From positions 558,001-622,000 of the forward strand of contig CAVTWD010000001.1 in the NCBI GenBank assembly GCA_963738325.1: a stretch of 64,000 bases of DNA. The letters run 5' to 3'. The translations under genes were made by a program, and so were the position numbers. Shown here one piece after another: positions 25,379-33,931 of this stretch; position 1 is the stretch's first letter; every line of letters begins with the position of its first letter. The DNA is from CAVTWD01 sp963738325. Lineage in GTDB: Bacteria; Actinomycetota; Acidimicrobiia; Acidimicrobiales; Ilumatobacteraceae. The notes beneath the pieces were generated by a model that worked only from the letters and a program-made list of their open reading frames with translations, did not search any database and was not told the DNA's origin.

Positions 25379-26146
25379 ATGGCGGACGCCAAGCGCTCCC
25401 CGACGACCATAGACCGGCCTGCCGCGACGCCCGCTCGCTCCTTCGAGGTTCGCCGCATCCAGTCGTCCTACCTGCAGGTGGCCGAGCAGGTGCGGGACCT
25501 GATCCTTCGCGGCGACCTCGTCGCGGGCCAGCGCCTGCCGTCGGAGGCGGAGATGGCCCCGCTGTTCGGCGTCAGCCGCAGCACTATCCGCGAGGCGCTA
25601 CGCATCCTGGTGACCGACGGCCTCCTCGTCACCCGACGGGGCGTGCACGGCGGCACCTTCGTGGCCGAGCTCGACCCGATGCACATCGCCGGGGTGCTCG
25701 ACACCGCCTTCAACATCCTGGCGGTCACCAACCAGGTGGGCGCGGCGGACTTCCTCGAGGCATGGCGCGCGATCGAGGCGCCCGCCGCCCGGCTGGCCGC
25801 CCGCCGCCGCGGCGGCGACGTGGGGGAGCAGCTCCGCGACATGAGCGCCCTTCTCCCCGCCAGCGCCCCGAGGGCGGCCCGCCTCCAACAGGCCACCGAC
25901 TTCCACTTCGCCTTGCTGAGCGCCTCGGGCAACCTGCTGCTCGAGGCCATGGGCCGCCCCGTCTCCGCCGTGGCCCGCGCCCGCTTCGCCCAGACGGCAC
26001 CGTCGGAGGAGTTCTGGCGCACCAACACCGAAGAGCACCGCCGCATCTACGAGGCCATCATCGTGGGCGACGAGGACCGCGCCGAAGCGGAGGCCGTTCG
26101 CCACGTCGAGGGCCGCCGCTCCTACTACGGCCTCGAAGGAAGCTGA
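25379..26146 (+). CDS. GntR-family (FadR subfamily) transcriptional regulator
   Basis: A 255-aa regulator. The winged helix reads QVAEQVRDLILRGDLVAGQR followed by LPSEAEMAPLFGVSRSTIRE, the standard GntR signature; the C-terminal FCD helical domain carries Asp/His metal-binding positions (TDFHFALLSASGN; EEHRRIYEAI). FadR-subfamily proteins sense acyl-CoAs, hydroxy acids or other carboxylates. It lies directly before an acyl-CoA ligase, so that ligase or its pathway is the likely target. Candidate operators with the core CATCNGATG lie in the 146-bp gap between the two. Confidence 0.9.
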   Translation: MADAKRSPTTIDRPAATPARSFEVRRIQSSYLQVAEQVRDLILRGDLVAGQRLPSEAEMAPLFGVSRSTIREALRILVTDGLLVTRRGVHGGTFVAELDPMHIAGVLDTAFNILAVTNQVGAADFLEAWRAIEAPAARLAARRRGGDVGEQLRDMSALLPASAPRAARLQQATDFHFALLSASGNLLLEAMGRPVSAVARARFAQTAPSEEFWRTNTEEHRRIYEAIIVGDEDRAEAEAVRHVEGRRSYYGLEGS

Positions 26147-26179
26147 CGCCGCTCCTGCGAGCCGCTTGCCCGCCTCGAA

Positions 26180-26215
26180 ACATCGGATGTATTGTGCGGT
26201 GTGCTTCATCTGATG
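26180..26215. promoter_or_regulatory. Two CATCNGATG palindromes upstream of the acyl-CoA ligase
   Basis: ACATCGGATGT (26180-26190, 11-bp palindrome) and CATCTGATG (26207-26215, 9-bp palindrome) share the core CATCNGATG, 27 bp apart centre to centre. They fall between the gntR stop and the ligase start and are good candidates for GntR sites. Confidence 0.5.
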
Positions 26216-26292
26216 CTTGTGAGGCCGCGGCGGGGCGGGCGACGTCATCGCAGGGGCGGATCGGTGACGATGCACCGGGCGCCGAGCCGGCC

Positions 26293-27798
26293 ATGATCGA
26301 CCGGCACAACCTCGCCGTCGCCTTCGACAGCCATCTCCAAGCCGACCCGAACGGGATCGCGCTCGTCGTCGGCGACGACCGCTGGACGCGGGCAGAGCTC
26401 GGGGGTCTCGCCGACGCGGCGGCCACGTTGCTCGGCGACCTCGGGGCGCGGCCGGGGGACGCCGTCATGGCGCAGTACAACACGACGGCGGTCGACGCCG
26501 CGCTCGCCCTCGCCGCCGCCCGCCTCGGCTGCACGTTCATGCCCATCCCGCACCGCCTCGGGCCCTACGAGTTCAACTACTTGCTCGAGCTCGCCGAGCC
26601 CGTGCTCCTCGCGCTTCACGATCCATCGATCGCCGGGCAGCTCGAGGTTCCTGGCCGCACCGAAGTGCGTCCCTCGGCCGACGTGGTGACTGGTCGCCGC
26701 GACCGCGGGGGCTTCGCGGACGAGCCGCCAGGACACGTGGCCGTCGTCGGGTTCACCTCCGGTTCCACGGGGCGGCCGAAGGGGGTGATGGTCCGTTGGT
26801 CGGCCATGTCCTGGGTGGCCGACTTCCTCGTGTCGATCGTCTCGCTGCGGCCGGGCGAGGCGATCTGCGTGACCGGGGCCGGCGCCGGCGTCCCCGGCTT
26901 CACCTTCTACACGTACCTCGGGCTCACCCGCGGCGCCACCATCGTTGCCGCCGAGCGGTGGGACCCCCATCGCGTCCTCGAGTTGATGGCCCGCGAGCGG
27001 TGCGTGTGGTCGACGATGGTGCCGACGATGCTCCACATGCTGCTGGAAGCGAAGGCGGACGACCCGGCGCTGCCCATGCCGGTGGAGATGCGGGGCGTGT
27101 CGATGGGGGGCGCGTTCATGGGGGAGGAGCTGATCCGCCGCGCCCGGCGTGAGCTCGGGCTCGAAGTCCTGCGCGTCTACGCCATGGCAGAGTGCATGAT
27201 GACCTGTCACATGCGCCTCACCGATCCGGTCGTGAAGCGAGACGGCTTCGACGGTTGGACCGGGCCGGGGGCCGAGATCGGGGTGTTCGGCTCGGACGGG
27301 GCTACGCATGTCCCGTCAGGAGAGGTCGGCGAGCTCGGCCTGAAGGGCCCGTCACTCTTCGAGGGCTACCTCGGTGATCCCGACACCAAGCGCCAACGCC
27401 TCACCCCAGATGGCTTCTTCCTCAGCGGCGATATGGGCCGGCTCACCGACGAGGGCTACGTCAAGGTGGTCGGCCGGAAGAAGGACATGATCATCCGGGG
27501 TGGTTTCAACATCGATCCCGTCGAGGTCGAAGAGCTCGTGCGCCAGCACGAAGGGGTCCGGGACGTGGCCGTCGTGGGCTACGCGGACGAGAAGTTCGGC
27601 GAGCGGGCGTGCGCGTTCGTGCTCGTACGAGACGGATACGACTTCGACATGCAGAGCCTGGGGGCCTACCTCGTCGGCCACGGGCTGTCGAAGGAGAAGC
27701 TGCCCGAACGGGTCATCTGCGTCGAGGACCTCCCCCGCTCGCCCGACGGCAAGATCCTGAAAGGCAAGTTGCGCGAGCAGCTTGCGACCTCGGCATGA
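26293..27798 (+). CDS. Acyl-CoA ligase / fatty-acid-CoA synthetase (ANL superfamily)
   Basis: A 501-aa adenylate-forming enzyme. Core motifs are the P-loop GFTSGSTGRPKGVM, the YAMAEC segment in place of the usual YGxTE, the hinge LSGDMGRLTDEGY, GRKKDMIIRGGFNIDP, and the catalytic Lys near the end in SPDGKILKGKL. It activates a carboxylic acid as acyl-AMP then acyl-CoA, feeding the oxidation genes downstream. The ATG at 26293 has no good ribosome site; a 27-codon reading frame from 26213 ends on it as ATGA, so coupled translation is possible. Substrate could be a fatty acid, aromatic acid or steroid side chain. Confidence 0.9.
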   Translation: MIDRHNLAVAFDSHLQADPNGIALVVGDDRWTRAELGGLADAAATLLGDLGARPGDAVMAQYNTTAVDAALALAAARLGCTFMPIPHRLGPYEFNYLLELAEPVLLALHDPSIAGQLEVPGRTEVRPSADVVTGRRDRGGFADEPPGHVAVVGFTSGSTGRPKGVMVRWSAMSWVADFLVSIVSLRPGEAICVTGAGAGVPGFTFYTYLGLTRGATIVAAERWDPHRVLELMARERCVWSTMVPTMLHMLLEAKADDPALPMPVEMRGVSMGGAFMGEELIRRARRELGLEVLRVYAMAECMMTCHMRLTDPVVKRDGFDGWTGPGAEIGVFGSDGATHVPSGEVGELGLKGPSLFEGYLGDPDTKRQRLTPDGFFLSGDMGRLTDEGYVKVVGRKKDMIIRGGFNIDPVEVEELVRQHEGVRDVAVVGYADEKFGERACAFVLVRDGYDFDMQSLGAYLVGHGLSKEKLPERVICVEDLPRSPDGKILKGKLREQLATSA

Positions 27799-27823
27799 CG
27801 GCAGCCAGAGGGAGGCTCCCGCC

Positions 27824-28516
27824 GTGATCGACCGCCCCCTGCTCGAGCACGCGCTGCTCGTCGGTGACCCTTCGTACGGCGAGCTGATCCTGGTGCGGCA
27901 TGCGCAACAGGAGAACAACCCCCGAGGCGATCCCGCCCGGCCGAAGTGGGCCGACACCGGCTTGACCGACCTCGGGCGGCGCCAGGCGGAGGCCGTCGCG
28001 GCGGTGCTCTCGGGGCGACCGATCGACGCGGTGTACTGCAGCGCGCTGGCGCGGGCCATCGCGACCGCGGCCTGCATCGCCGAGCCGCACGGCCTGACGC
28101 CGGTCGTCGACGAGGCGCTCTGCGAGATCGGTGTGTACCGCGACGTCCCCGCTGAGGCGGCGGTGGCCGACGTGATCGGGCCGGAGGGGATGGCCGCCGT
28201 CCGCACGCAGTTCCTGACGACGGGGCGATGGGAGGCGTTCCCGTTCAGCGAGGGTGCCGAAGAGCTCGCGGCGCGCGTGTCCTCGGTGACGGACGCGATC
28301 CTGCGCGCCCACCCCGAGGGCAGCCGGGTCGTGATCGTGTGTCACGCCGGGATCATCAATGCGATCATCCGGCGCGTGCTCGGCGTGGAGGCGGACATCT
28401 TCTTCTACCCGGCCCACGCCTCCATCTCCCGCGTCGCTCGCGGCGAGGGTCGCATGGCGCTGCGTTCCCTGAACGAGGAACAGCACCTGCGCCTCATCGA
28501 CGCGGTGACCTACTGA
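27824..28516 (+). CDS. Histidine phosphatase-family protein (phosphoglycerate-mutase fold)
   Basis: A 230-aa member of the branch-1 histidine phosphatases. The catalytic motif is LILVRHAQQENN (RHA in place of the common RHG), the second Arg is in VYCSALARAIATA, and the second catalytic His is in VVIVCHAGIINAII. Start GTG 27824 with GGAGG at 8 nt, 25 bp after the ligase stop, so it is in the same operon. It probably dephosphorylates a small metabolite; its link to acyl-CoA metabolism is unclear. Confidence 0.85.
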   Translation: MIDRPLLEHALLVGDPSYGELILVRHAQQENNPRGDPARPKWADTGLTDLGRRQAEAVAAVLSGRPIDAVYCSALARAIATAACIAEPHGLTPVVDEALCEIGVYRDVPAEAAVADVIGPEGMAAVRTQFLTTGRWEAFPFSEGAEELAARVSSVTDAILRAHPEGSRVVIVCHAGIINAIIRRVLGVEADIFFYPAHASISRVARGEGRMALRSLNEEQHLRLIDAVTY

Positions 28517-28534
28517 CTCATGCCGCGTCCGCGC

Positions 28535-29332
28535 TCAACCGCTCGGCTCGCGTGGCGGGGCAAAGGTCTTGCCTGCGTCGACGACGAGCACCTGCCCGGT
28601 GACGTATCCGCTCGCGTCCGACGCCAAGTAGGCCACGGCTTCGGCCACGTCGTCGGGCGAGGAGCCGCGCCCGGCGATGGGGGAGCGGGCGGCGATCGAG
28701 GCGGCCACGTCGGCGACGCGCGCCGCGTCACCGAAACGGAAGGCGGCGGCCATGGGCGTTGGTATCCCTGCGGGCGCCACCGCGTTGACGCGGATGCCGA
28801 ACCGGCCCAGCTCGCTCGCCGTCGACCGGGTCAGGCCGACGACCGCGTGCTTGGCCGTGGTGTACAGGTGAGGGCCCTCGCCACCGCGCAGGCCGGCCAC
28901 GCTCGTGGTGTTCACGATGGCGCCGCCGCGCCCAGCCGCCACCATCGCTCTCGCCGCGTGCTTCGTGCCGAGGACGACTCCCAGGACGAGCACGTCCAAG
29001 AGGCTGCGGTACTGCTCGACGCTGACGTCGAGGATCGATGGGTCCGGGCCCGGCAGTCCGGCGTTGTTGCACATGACGTCGAGGCGCCCGAACCTGGCCC
29101 CGGCGAGCTCGACCGCGGCGCGAAGGTCGTCCTCCTGCGTCACGTCGCAGTGGCAGGAGGCGGCCCGGGGGCCGAGGGTGGCAGCGAGGGTCGCGCCGAG
29201 CCCGTCCTGGAGGTCGGCGATCACCGCCGCCCCGCCCTCCGCGACGACGCGCCTCGCGACGGCTTCGCCGATGCCGCTGGCGCCGCCGGTCACCACGGCC
29301 ACCCGGTCCCGAAAACGGCTGTCGGCCACCAC
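28535..29332 (-). CDS. Short-chain dehydrogenase/reductase
   Basis: A 265-aa classical SDR: TGGASGIGEAVARRV (cofactor motif), CDVTQEDD, NNAG, Ser in NTTSVAGLRGG, and YTTAKHA with the catalytic Tyr and Lys. C-terminal GYVTGQVLVVDAGKTF is typical. It oxidises or reduces a secondary alcohol or ketone with NAD(P). The start GTG at 29332 has GGGAGG just upstream. It is divergent from the PhyH gene and shares with it a region holding a 19-bp palindrome. Confidence 0.9.
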   Translation of the reverse strand: MVADSRFRDRVAVVTGGASGIGEAVARRVVAEGGAAVIADLQDGLGATLAATLGPRAASCHCDVTQEDDLRAAVELAGARFGRLDVMCNNAGLPGPDPSILDVSVEQYRSLLDVLVLGVVLGTKHAARAMVAAGRGGAIVNTTSVAGLRGGEGPHLYTTAKHAVVGLTRSTASELGRFGIRVNAVAPAGIPTPMAAAFRFGDAARVADVAASIAARSPIAGRGSSPDDVAEAVAYLASDASGYVTGQVLVVDAGKTFAPPREPSG

Positions 29333-29345
29333 CCTCCCGTGCTTG

Positions 29346-29364
29346 GGAAAGATCTGATCTTTCC
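29346..29364. promoter_or_regulatory. 19-bp palindrome between the SDR and PhyH genes
   Basis: GGAAAGATC, T, GATCTTTCC: nine perfect pairs with a single central base. It is 14 bp before the SDR start codon and 46 bp before the PhyH -35, so it is a likely operator, chiefly for the SDR gene. Confidence 0.5.
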
Positions 29365-29409
29365 ACCGGTCCTGTTCCCCGACAAGCCAAAGCGCCCGCT
29401 GAAGCGGCC

Positions 29410-29438
29410 TTGACGGGTTAAAGACTGATGTTTAGCAT
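29410..29438 (+). promoter_or_regulatory. Promoter of the PhyH-Rieske operon
   Basis: TTGACG (29410-29415), 17-nt spacer, TAGCAT (29433-29438), the best sigma70-type promoter in the window. The small inverted repeat TGATG/CATCA (29426-29430, 29436-29440) overlaps the -10 and may be an operator. Exactly 7 nt after the -10 is an ATG (29446) that opens an 8-codon frame. Confidence 0.65.
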
Positions 29439-29445
29439 CAAGGTG

Positions 29446-29472
29446 ATGGTGCGACACAGGAACGGCCGATGA
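29446..29472 (+). CDS. Leaderless 8-codon leader peptide overlapping phyH start
   Basis: Reads MVRHRNGR then TGA. Its ATG is 7 nt after the -10 hexamer, as at the leaderless genes here, and its stop overlaps the PhyH start codon as ATGA, so ribosomes could pass from one to the other. The PhyH paralogue at 49603 has the same arrangement with a 17-codon frame. Not proven to be translated. Confidence 0.4.
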   Translation: MVRHRNGR

Positions 29473-30301
29473 CCAGCATCCCCGATGCCAAGGCGGTCCG
29501 CGAGACCTTCGACTCCGACGGCGTGGTGCACCTGCCTCAGCTGCTCGACCGCGAGTGGGTCGAGCTCATCGAGGTGGGCATCCGGCGCAACCTCGCCCAC
29601 CTCGGTCCGTACGCCAAGCGGCTCTACGCGGGCACCGACCGCGAGATCGTGATGGACCACAGCAATTTCCGCGTCTATCCCCGAATGGCAGATCCTGCTG
29701 GCCGAGTCGCCGATCACCGAGTTCGTGGCCGACGTGCTGCGCACCGAGTCGTTGTGGTTGTTCTTCGAGCAGGTCTGGGTGAAGGAGCCTGGAGCCGGCC
29801 GCCGCACTCCCTGGCATCAGGACACCACCTCCTGGATCGCCGGCGGGAGCCAGGCGTGCGGGTTCTGGGTCTCGATCGACCCACTCACTGCCGAGGAGTC
29901 ACTCGAGTTCGTGCGGGGGTCGCATCTCGGGCCGCTGTATGCCGGCATCGCCTTCGACCCCTACGACGACACCGTGCCCCGCTATACGGACTCCGGCTGG
30001 CCCCGTCTGCCGGACATCGAGGCCGACCGTGGGGCCTTCGACATCATCTCGTTCCCGAACGAGCCCGGCGACGCCGTGCTGTTCCACCCGTCGATCCTGC
30101 ACGGTGGCGGGCGCGGGCGGCGGCCGGCGGCGCACGCTGTCGCTGCGATTCTTCGGCGACGACGTCATCTACTCCCCGCGGCCGGGCGTGCCCTCTCCCC
30201 AGTGCCCGGGCGTGGCGGCCACACACAAGCCGGGGGACCCGCTTCGCTCGGCCTGGTTCCCCAAGGTCCTCCCCCGCCCGAGCGAGCTCGGCTTCTGGTG
30301 A
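29469..30301 (+). CDS. Phytanoyl-CoA dioxygenase (PhyH)-family enzyme (two frameshifts)
   Basis: A non-haem Fe(II)/2-oxoglutarate oxygenase. Iron ligands are His/Asp in RTPWHQDTTSW and the distal His in ILHGGG; the C-terminal Arg region TLSLRFFGDDV follows. The frame breaks at a CCCC run (29679-29682) and at GGG (30109-30111). Removing one base at each gives 277 codons, exactly the length of the intact paralogue at 49603-50433, which aligns throughout. It would hydroxylate an acyl-CoA or terpenoid-type substrate with loss of CO2 from 2-oxoglutarate. A KshA-like Rieske oxygenase follows 25 bp later in the same operon. Confidence 0.85.
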
Positions 30302-30326
30302 CCGGGCGGCCCGGAGGACCGCAGAG

Positions 30327-31340
30327 GTGACTCGCGACGGCTTCCCGCACCACGGCTACCCCTGCGGATGGTTCCAGGTCGCCTGGGCGGCGGAGCTGGC
30401 TCCCGGAGCGGTCCGGCCACTGCGCTACTTCGGCCGCGACCTGGTGCTGTACCGGACGGCCTCGGGCGCGTACAACGTCCTCGACGCCCACTGCCCGCAC
30501 ATGGGGGCACATCTCGGCTACGGGGGTTGCCTCGACGGCGAGCACTTGGTCTGCCCGTATCACGGTTGGGCCTGGGACCTCGAGGGGCGCAACGTGATCG
30601 TCCCCTCGCTCGGGACCCGCACCGACCGCCGCCGCATCGGACGCTGGCCAGTGGCGACGGCCAACGGCGGGGTGTGGGTGTGGTTCGACCACTCGGGTCG
30701 CGAGCCTCAATGGGCGGCGCCCTCCGACATGCCGGGGGTCGCGGAAGGCACTCGACACGACGTCTTCCCGAACTGCACCCGAGCGTGGCGCGACGTGCGC
30801 ATGCGGCCCCAGTACGTTCCCGAGAACAACGTCGATGTGGACCATCTCCGCTGGGTCCATCGCGCCGAGGGGCCGATCGAGCTGCTCGAGTGCGCCGAGG
30901 ACGGCCACTGCTTCCGTGTGCGCAACCACATCGTCTACGGCTACGGCAAGGAACGCACGTGGCTCACCCCGGAGGGTCCGGTGGAGGTGGACGTCGCCGC
31001 CGAGCTGTGGGGACTCGGTTACCAGTACACCTTCTTCCCCTTCCCCGATGACGCGGTCAGCATCCAGGCGCAGACGCCGGTGGACGACGAGCACTGCGAC
31101 CTGTTCCAGACGGTGATCGTCCACACCGAACCGGGCTCGTCACCCGCGGATCCTCCCACGGGCACGGCGGCGGCCCGTGTGCGCGAGCAGCTCGTGCAGA
31201 TCGAGCGCGACATCCCGATCTGGGAGCACATGCGCTACCTCGAGAACGCGGCCCTGACCCGCAAGGAGGCCAAGCCGATGGTGGCCGTGCGGCGCTGGGC
31301 GAAGCAGTTCTACGCGAGGTCCGACGGCCTCGAGCCGTAG
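30327..31340 (+). CDS. KshA-like Rieske oxygenase
   Basis: A 337-aa terminal oxygenase. Rieske ligands are in DAHCPHMGAHLGYGG and VCPYHGWAWD. The mononuclear iron site is ENNVDVDHLRWVH. The spacing and the NNxDxxHxxxVH form are those of 3-ketosteroid 9-alpha-hydroxylase (KshA) and the Neverland/DAF-36 cholesterol desaturases, so a polycyclic or terpenoid substrate is likely. Start GTG 30327 has GGAGG at 9 nt. It is encoded directly after PhyH, which suggests successive hydroxylations of one substrate. No KshB-type reductase gene is nearby. Confidence 0.85.
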   Translation: MTRDGFPHHGYPCGWFQVAWAAELAPGAVRPLRYFGRDLVLYRTASGAYNVLDAHCPHMGAHLGYGGCLDGEHLVCPYHGWAWDLEGRNVIVPSLGTRTDRRRIGRWPVATANGGVWVWFDHSGREPQWAAPSDMPGVAEGTRHDVFPNCTRAWRDVRMRPQYVPENNVDVDHLRWVHRAEGPIELLECAEDGHCFRVRNHIVYGYGKERTWLTPEGPVEVDVAAELWGLGYQYTFFPFPDDAVSIQAQTPVDDEHCDLFQTVIVHTEPGSSPADPPTGTAAARVREQLVQIERDIPIWEHMRYLENAALTRKEAKPMVAVRRWAKQFYARSDGLEP

Positions 31341-31423
31341 CCGGTGGCCGCATCGTCGTGTCGATCGACGGCTCAGGGCCTCGCTGGCGCGGTGGCGCGC
31401 CGCGGGGCGCGTCGCCGCACCAC

Positions 31424-32515
31424 TCAAGCTGCGGGCGGGAGCACCTTCCGATCCATCAAGACCTGCAGCCAATGGCAGAACGACTCCTCCGTGTCCCACG
31501 TGCCGGTGAACCCGGCCTGCTTGATCTTCACCGTGCTCAAGAAGGTCGGAGGGGGTGGTTGCTCGGCACCGTAGGCGAAGCACAGGTCCGCGTAGTGATG
31601 CGACTCTCCGAGCAGCTGTGACATCGAGAGGGGCCGGAGACGATGCGTCGCCACGATCGACTCCCACAACGAGGCGCGGCTCGGGAGGAACTTGCTCAGG
31701 CGCAGCGGCTGATCGGGTCCGACCTCCACTCCGAGGGTGCGCGCCATCGCCGGCCAGAGGTTGCGCCATTCGAACACCTCGCCATTGGTGAGGTTGAAGG
31801 TCTCGTCCCTGGCGGCGGCGGCGGCGGCGGCCCAGGCCATGGCGTCTGCCAACAAGCGGGTGTCGACGGCTTCCCAGACCCACGGCGCACCGCCCGGGAA
31901 CCCGAATGGTCGCGCTTCGGCGCGGCAGATGGCGGCGTACGCACCGATCACGGGCGGCAGGTTCATCACCACGCCGCAGTTGGGACCCACGATGAGCTGC
32001 GGTCGCCAGATGGTGAAGCTCCAGCCCTGCTCGGCCGCCCTCGCCCGGATGTAGTCCTCCTGCAGCCAGTAGAAGTTCTCGTGGTCGTCGCGCGGGTAGC
32101 GCTCGCGCGCGGGAACCGGGATCGGGTGGAGGTGGGCGCCGTAGGCCTTCGTCCCCTGGAGGAGGCTCGCATGGCGGAGGCCCTTCGCGGCGGCGCCGAG
32201 CGGATCCATCAGCTGTGCGAGCATCCTCGCGTTCGTCTCCATCTGGTCGTGCTCCGACCAGCCCGCGACGAGTCCCGGCTTCTCGAATACCGCCGCGTAC
32301 ACGACGTGCGTCACCTCGCGCAGCCCGGCCACGGCCGCGCCGGTGGCTTCCGCGTCGCGAAGGTCGACCGGGAGGTGGCGGTAGGGCTGTCGGCTGTCGA
32401 CCTCGGGCGCGCGCCGCGACACCGCGATCACGTCCCACCCGTCGGTCAGGAACCGTTCCACGGCGGCGGTGCCCACCAGACCGCTCGCTCCCGCGATCAG
32501 CACGGTGTCGGTCAT
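31424..32515 (-). CDS. PRISE-family NAD(P)-dependent reductase (progesterone 5-beta-reductase/iridoid-synthase-like)
   Basis: A 363-aa extended SDR. N-terminal cofactor motif TVLIAGASGLVGTAAVERFL, then HASLLQGTKAYGAH, and the family signature HENFYWLQEDYI, a variant of NFYYxxED. PRISE enzymes reduce activated C=C bonds of enones such as progesterone or 8-oxogeranial with NADPH. This suits the KshA- and PhyH-like genes beside it. Its ATG overlaps the stop of a 66-codon gene as ATGA, indicating coupled translation. Confidence 0.88.
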   Translation of the reverse strand: MTDTVLIAGASGLVGTAAVERFLTDGWDVIAVSRRAPEVDSRQPYRHLPVDLRDAEATGAAVAGLREVTHVVYAAVFEKPGLVAGWSEHDQMETNARMLAQLMDPLGAAAKGLRHASLLQGTKAYGAHLHPIPVPARERYPRDDHENFYWLQEDYIRARAAEQGWSFTIWRPQLIVGPNCGVVMNLPPVIGAYAAICRAEARPFGFPGGAPWVWEAVDTRLLADAMAWAAAAAAARDETFNLTNGEVFEWRNLWPAMARTLGVEVGPDQPLRLSKFLPSRASLWESIVATHRLRPLSMSQLLGESHHYADLCFAYGAEQPPPPTFLSTVKIKQAGFTGTWDTEESFCHWLQVLMDRKVLPPAA

Positions 32516-32712
32516 CGTCGCCTCTCCCCGTGCACGGCCGCATCGTAAGAGAGTCGGGCGCGGTGAGCCCAGAGCGGACCGGGCGGCGCGAGGCGCGTAC
32601 TAACGTCGGCGAGGTACGGCGCGAGGGCGGCCAGCGGGACGCCCAGGAGCGCCACGAACGGCAGGACCGCCAGGACGGCGACCGGCTGCAGCCATGGGGT
32701 CAGGAGCCGCAT
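32512..32712 (-). CDS. Small membrane protein coupled to the PRISE reductase
   Basis: A 66-aa frame with one hydrophobic helix, LQPVAVLAVLPFVALLGVPL, at residues 9-33, and a basic C-terminus ending AVHGERRR. Its TGA overlaps the reductase ATG (ATGA). A palindrome-containing regulatory sequence lies 36 bp upstream. No family recognised. It could anchor or regulate the reductase, or be a translated leader only. Confidence 0.45.
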   Translation of the reverse strand: MRLLTPWLQPVAVLAVLPFVALLGVPLAALAPYLADVSTRLAPPGPLWAHRARLSYDAAVHGERRR

Positions 32713-32747
32713 CGGCTCACCCGCCGGGACGGCACCGCACGGCTCGG

Positions 32748-32770
32748 GGCACCGATTCGGTACCGATTCG
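32748..32770. promoter_or_regulatory. Second copy of the GGCACCGATTCGGTRCC operator
   Basis: GGCACCGATTCGGTACC (32748-32764) matches the palindrome at 21784-21804 in 16 of 17 core bases. The half-site ACCGATTCG repeats again at 32762-32770. It stands upstream of the small membrane protein and PRISE genes on the minus strand, as the other copy stands upstream of the VOC gene. Confidence 0.55.
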
Positions 32771-32867
32771 TTGCCGCACGGATCAGTGAGCCAGGCAGGT
32801 TTCCGAGGGGACTCCGCACGCAAAGCTGACTGGTTCGGGAGATGGTGCCGCGGGACGCCGGCGCGTG

Positions 32868-32909
32868 GCCGGGGGACCGCGCTACGTCGCCGGGGGACCG
32901 CGCTACGTG
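32868..32909. repeat. Two 21-bp tandem repeats
   Basis: Units 32868-32888 and 32889-32909 are identical except the last base (core GGGGGACCGCGCTACGT). They lie just after the stop of the hydrolase gene (32924, minus strand). The rest of the 211-bp gap holds the operator and no gene. Confidence 0.8.
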
Positions 32910-32923
32910 GCGAGACAACGGCA

Positions 32924-33868
32924 TCACGGCACGTCGAGCACGTCACCCGGTGGACCGCGATGCTGCGGCCTCGGCTCGTGGGGAGGTTGCACCGGCGTCC
33001 CCTCCACGGGAACCGTCCGGGACAGGAACTCGACGACCGCGCTGGCGAAGATGTCGTTGCGGTCGCCGGCCACCATGTGCGCGGCCCCGGTCACATTGAC
33101 GTACTCGCTGTGGGGACACAGCTCGAGAAACGCTCGGGCTCCCTCCTCGCTCAGGATGTCGGACAGCCCTCCTCGCACCAACAAGGTCGGAAGGTCCAGG
33201 TTGCGGGCGCAAGCTTCGAGCCGCGCCTGGCGCTGTTCGAGGTCGCGATGGCCGGCTCGGAAAGCCGGGTCCCAGTGCCAGTAGTAGCGACCGTCGTCGC
33301 CGAGGCGGACGTTCTTGGCCAGGCCGTCGAGGTTGCGGGGCCGCTCACGGTGGGGCTGGTAGCTGGCGATGGCCGCGGCGACCTCCTCCAGCGAGTCGAA
33401 GCCGTTGCGGCTCATGAAGGCGTTGATCTTGCCGACGCCGTCGAGCTCGATCCTCGGCGCGATGTCGACGAGGACGAGGGCGGTGGCGTCGACCCGATCC
33501 TCACCGATGCCCACCAGGCTGGTGCCGCCGCCCATCGAAGCCCCGACGAGCACCGGACGCCGGTCACCGAGTGCGGCGATCAGGCACTGGAGGTCCTCCA
33601 CCATGAGGTCCTGCCCGTAGGCCCCGTGTGGCGCCCAATCGGAATCGCCGTGGCCACGGGCGTCGAAGGCGATGGCGTGGTAGCCCGCGGCCCCCAGGGT
33701 CTCGCCGGTCCCCTTCCAGGCGTGGCGGGTCTGGCCGCCTCCGTGCTGGAGGAGCACCAACGGGCCGGCGGGGTCGCCCCAGGAGTCACCGGCCAGCATC
33801 ACCCCGCCACGGCCCGGCCAGCGGTGCATCGGCTCGGGCGTCCCGGGTAGACGTCTGCCTGCACTCAT
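32924..33868 (-). CDS. Alpha/beta hydrolase
   Basis: A 314-aa single-domain hydrolase: LVLLQHGGGQTRHAW (oxyanion strand), FDARGHGDSDW, nucleophile Ser in VLVGASMGGGTSL, Asp near LLVRGGLSDILSE, His in GAAHMVAGDRNDIF. The layout is that of epoxide-hydrolase, haloperoxidase and C-C hydrolase relatives. Start ATG 33868 with GAGGAG at 5 nt. Substrate unknown; its neighbours suggest an ester or ring-opened lactone. Confidence 0.85.
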   Translation of the reverse strand: MSAGRRLPGTPEPMHRWPGRGGVMLAGDSWGDPAGPLVLLQHGGGQTRHAWKGTGETLGAAGYHAIAFDARGHGDSDWAPHGAYGQDLMVEDLQCLIAALGDRRPVLVGASMGGGTSLVGIGEDRVDATALVLVDIAPRIELDGVGKINAFMSRNGFDSLEEVAAAIASYQPHRERPRNLDGLAKNVRLGDDGRYYWHWDPAFRAGHRDLEQRQARLEACARNLDLPTLLVRGGLSDILSEEGARAFLELCPHSEYVNVTGAAHMVAGDRNDIFASAVVEFLSRTVPVEGTPVQPPHEPRPQHRGPPGDVLDVP

Positions 33869-33931
33869 CCAGACTCCTCAGGGTGCGACCGGCCCGAGAC
33901 GGGCGGCGGACCGACGGTAGCCCGAAGCGCC

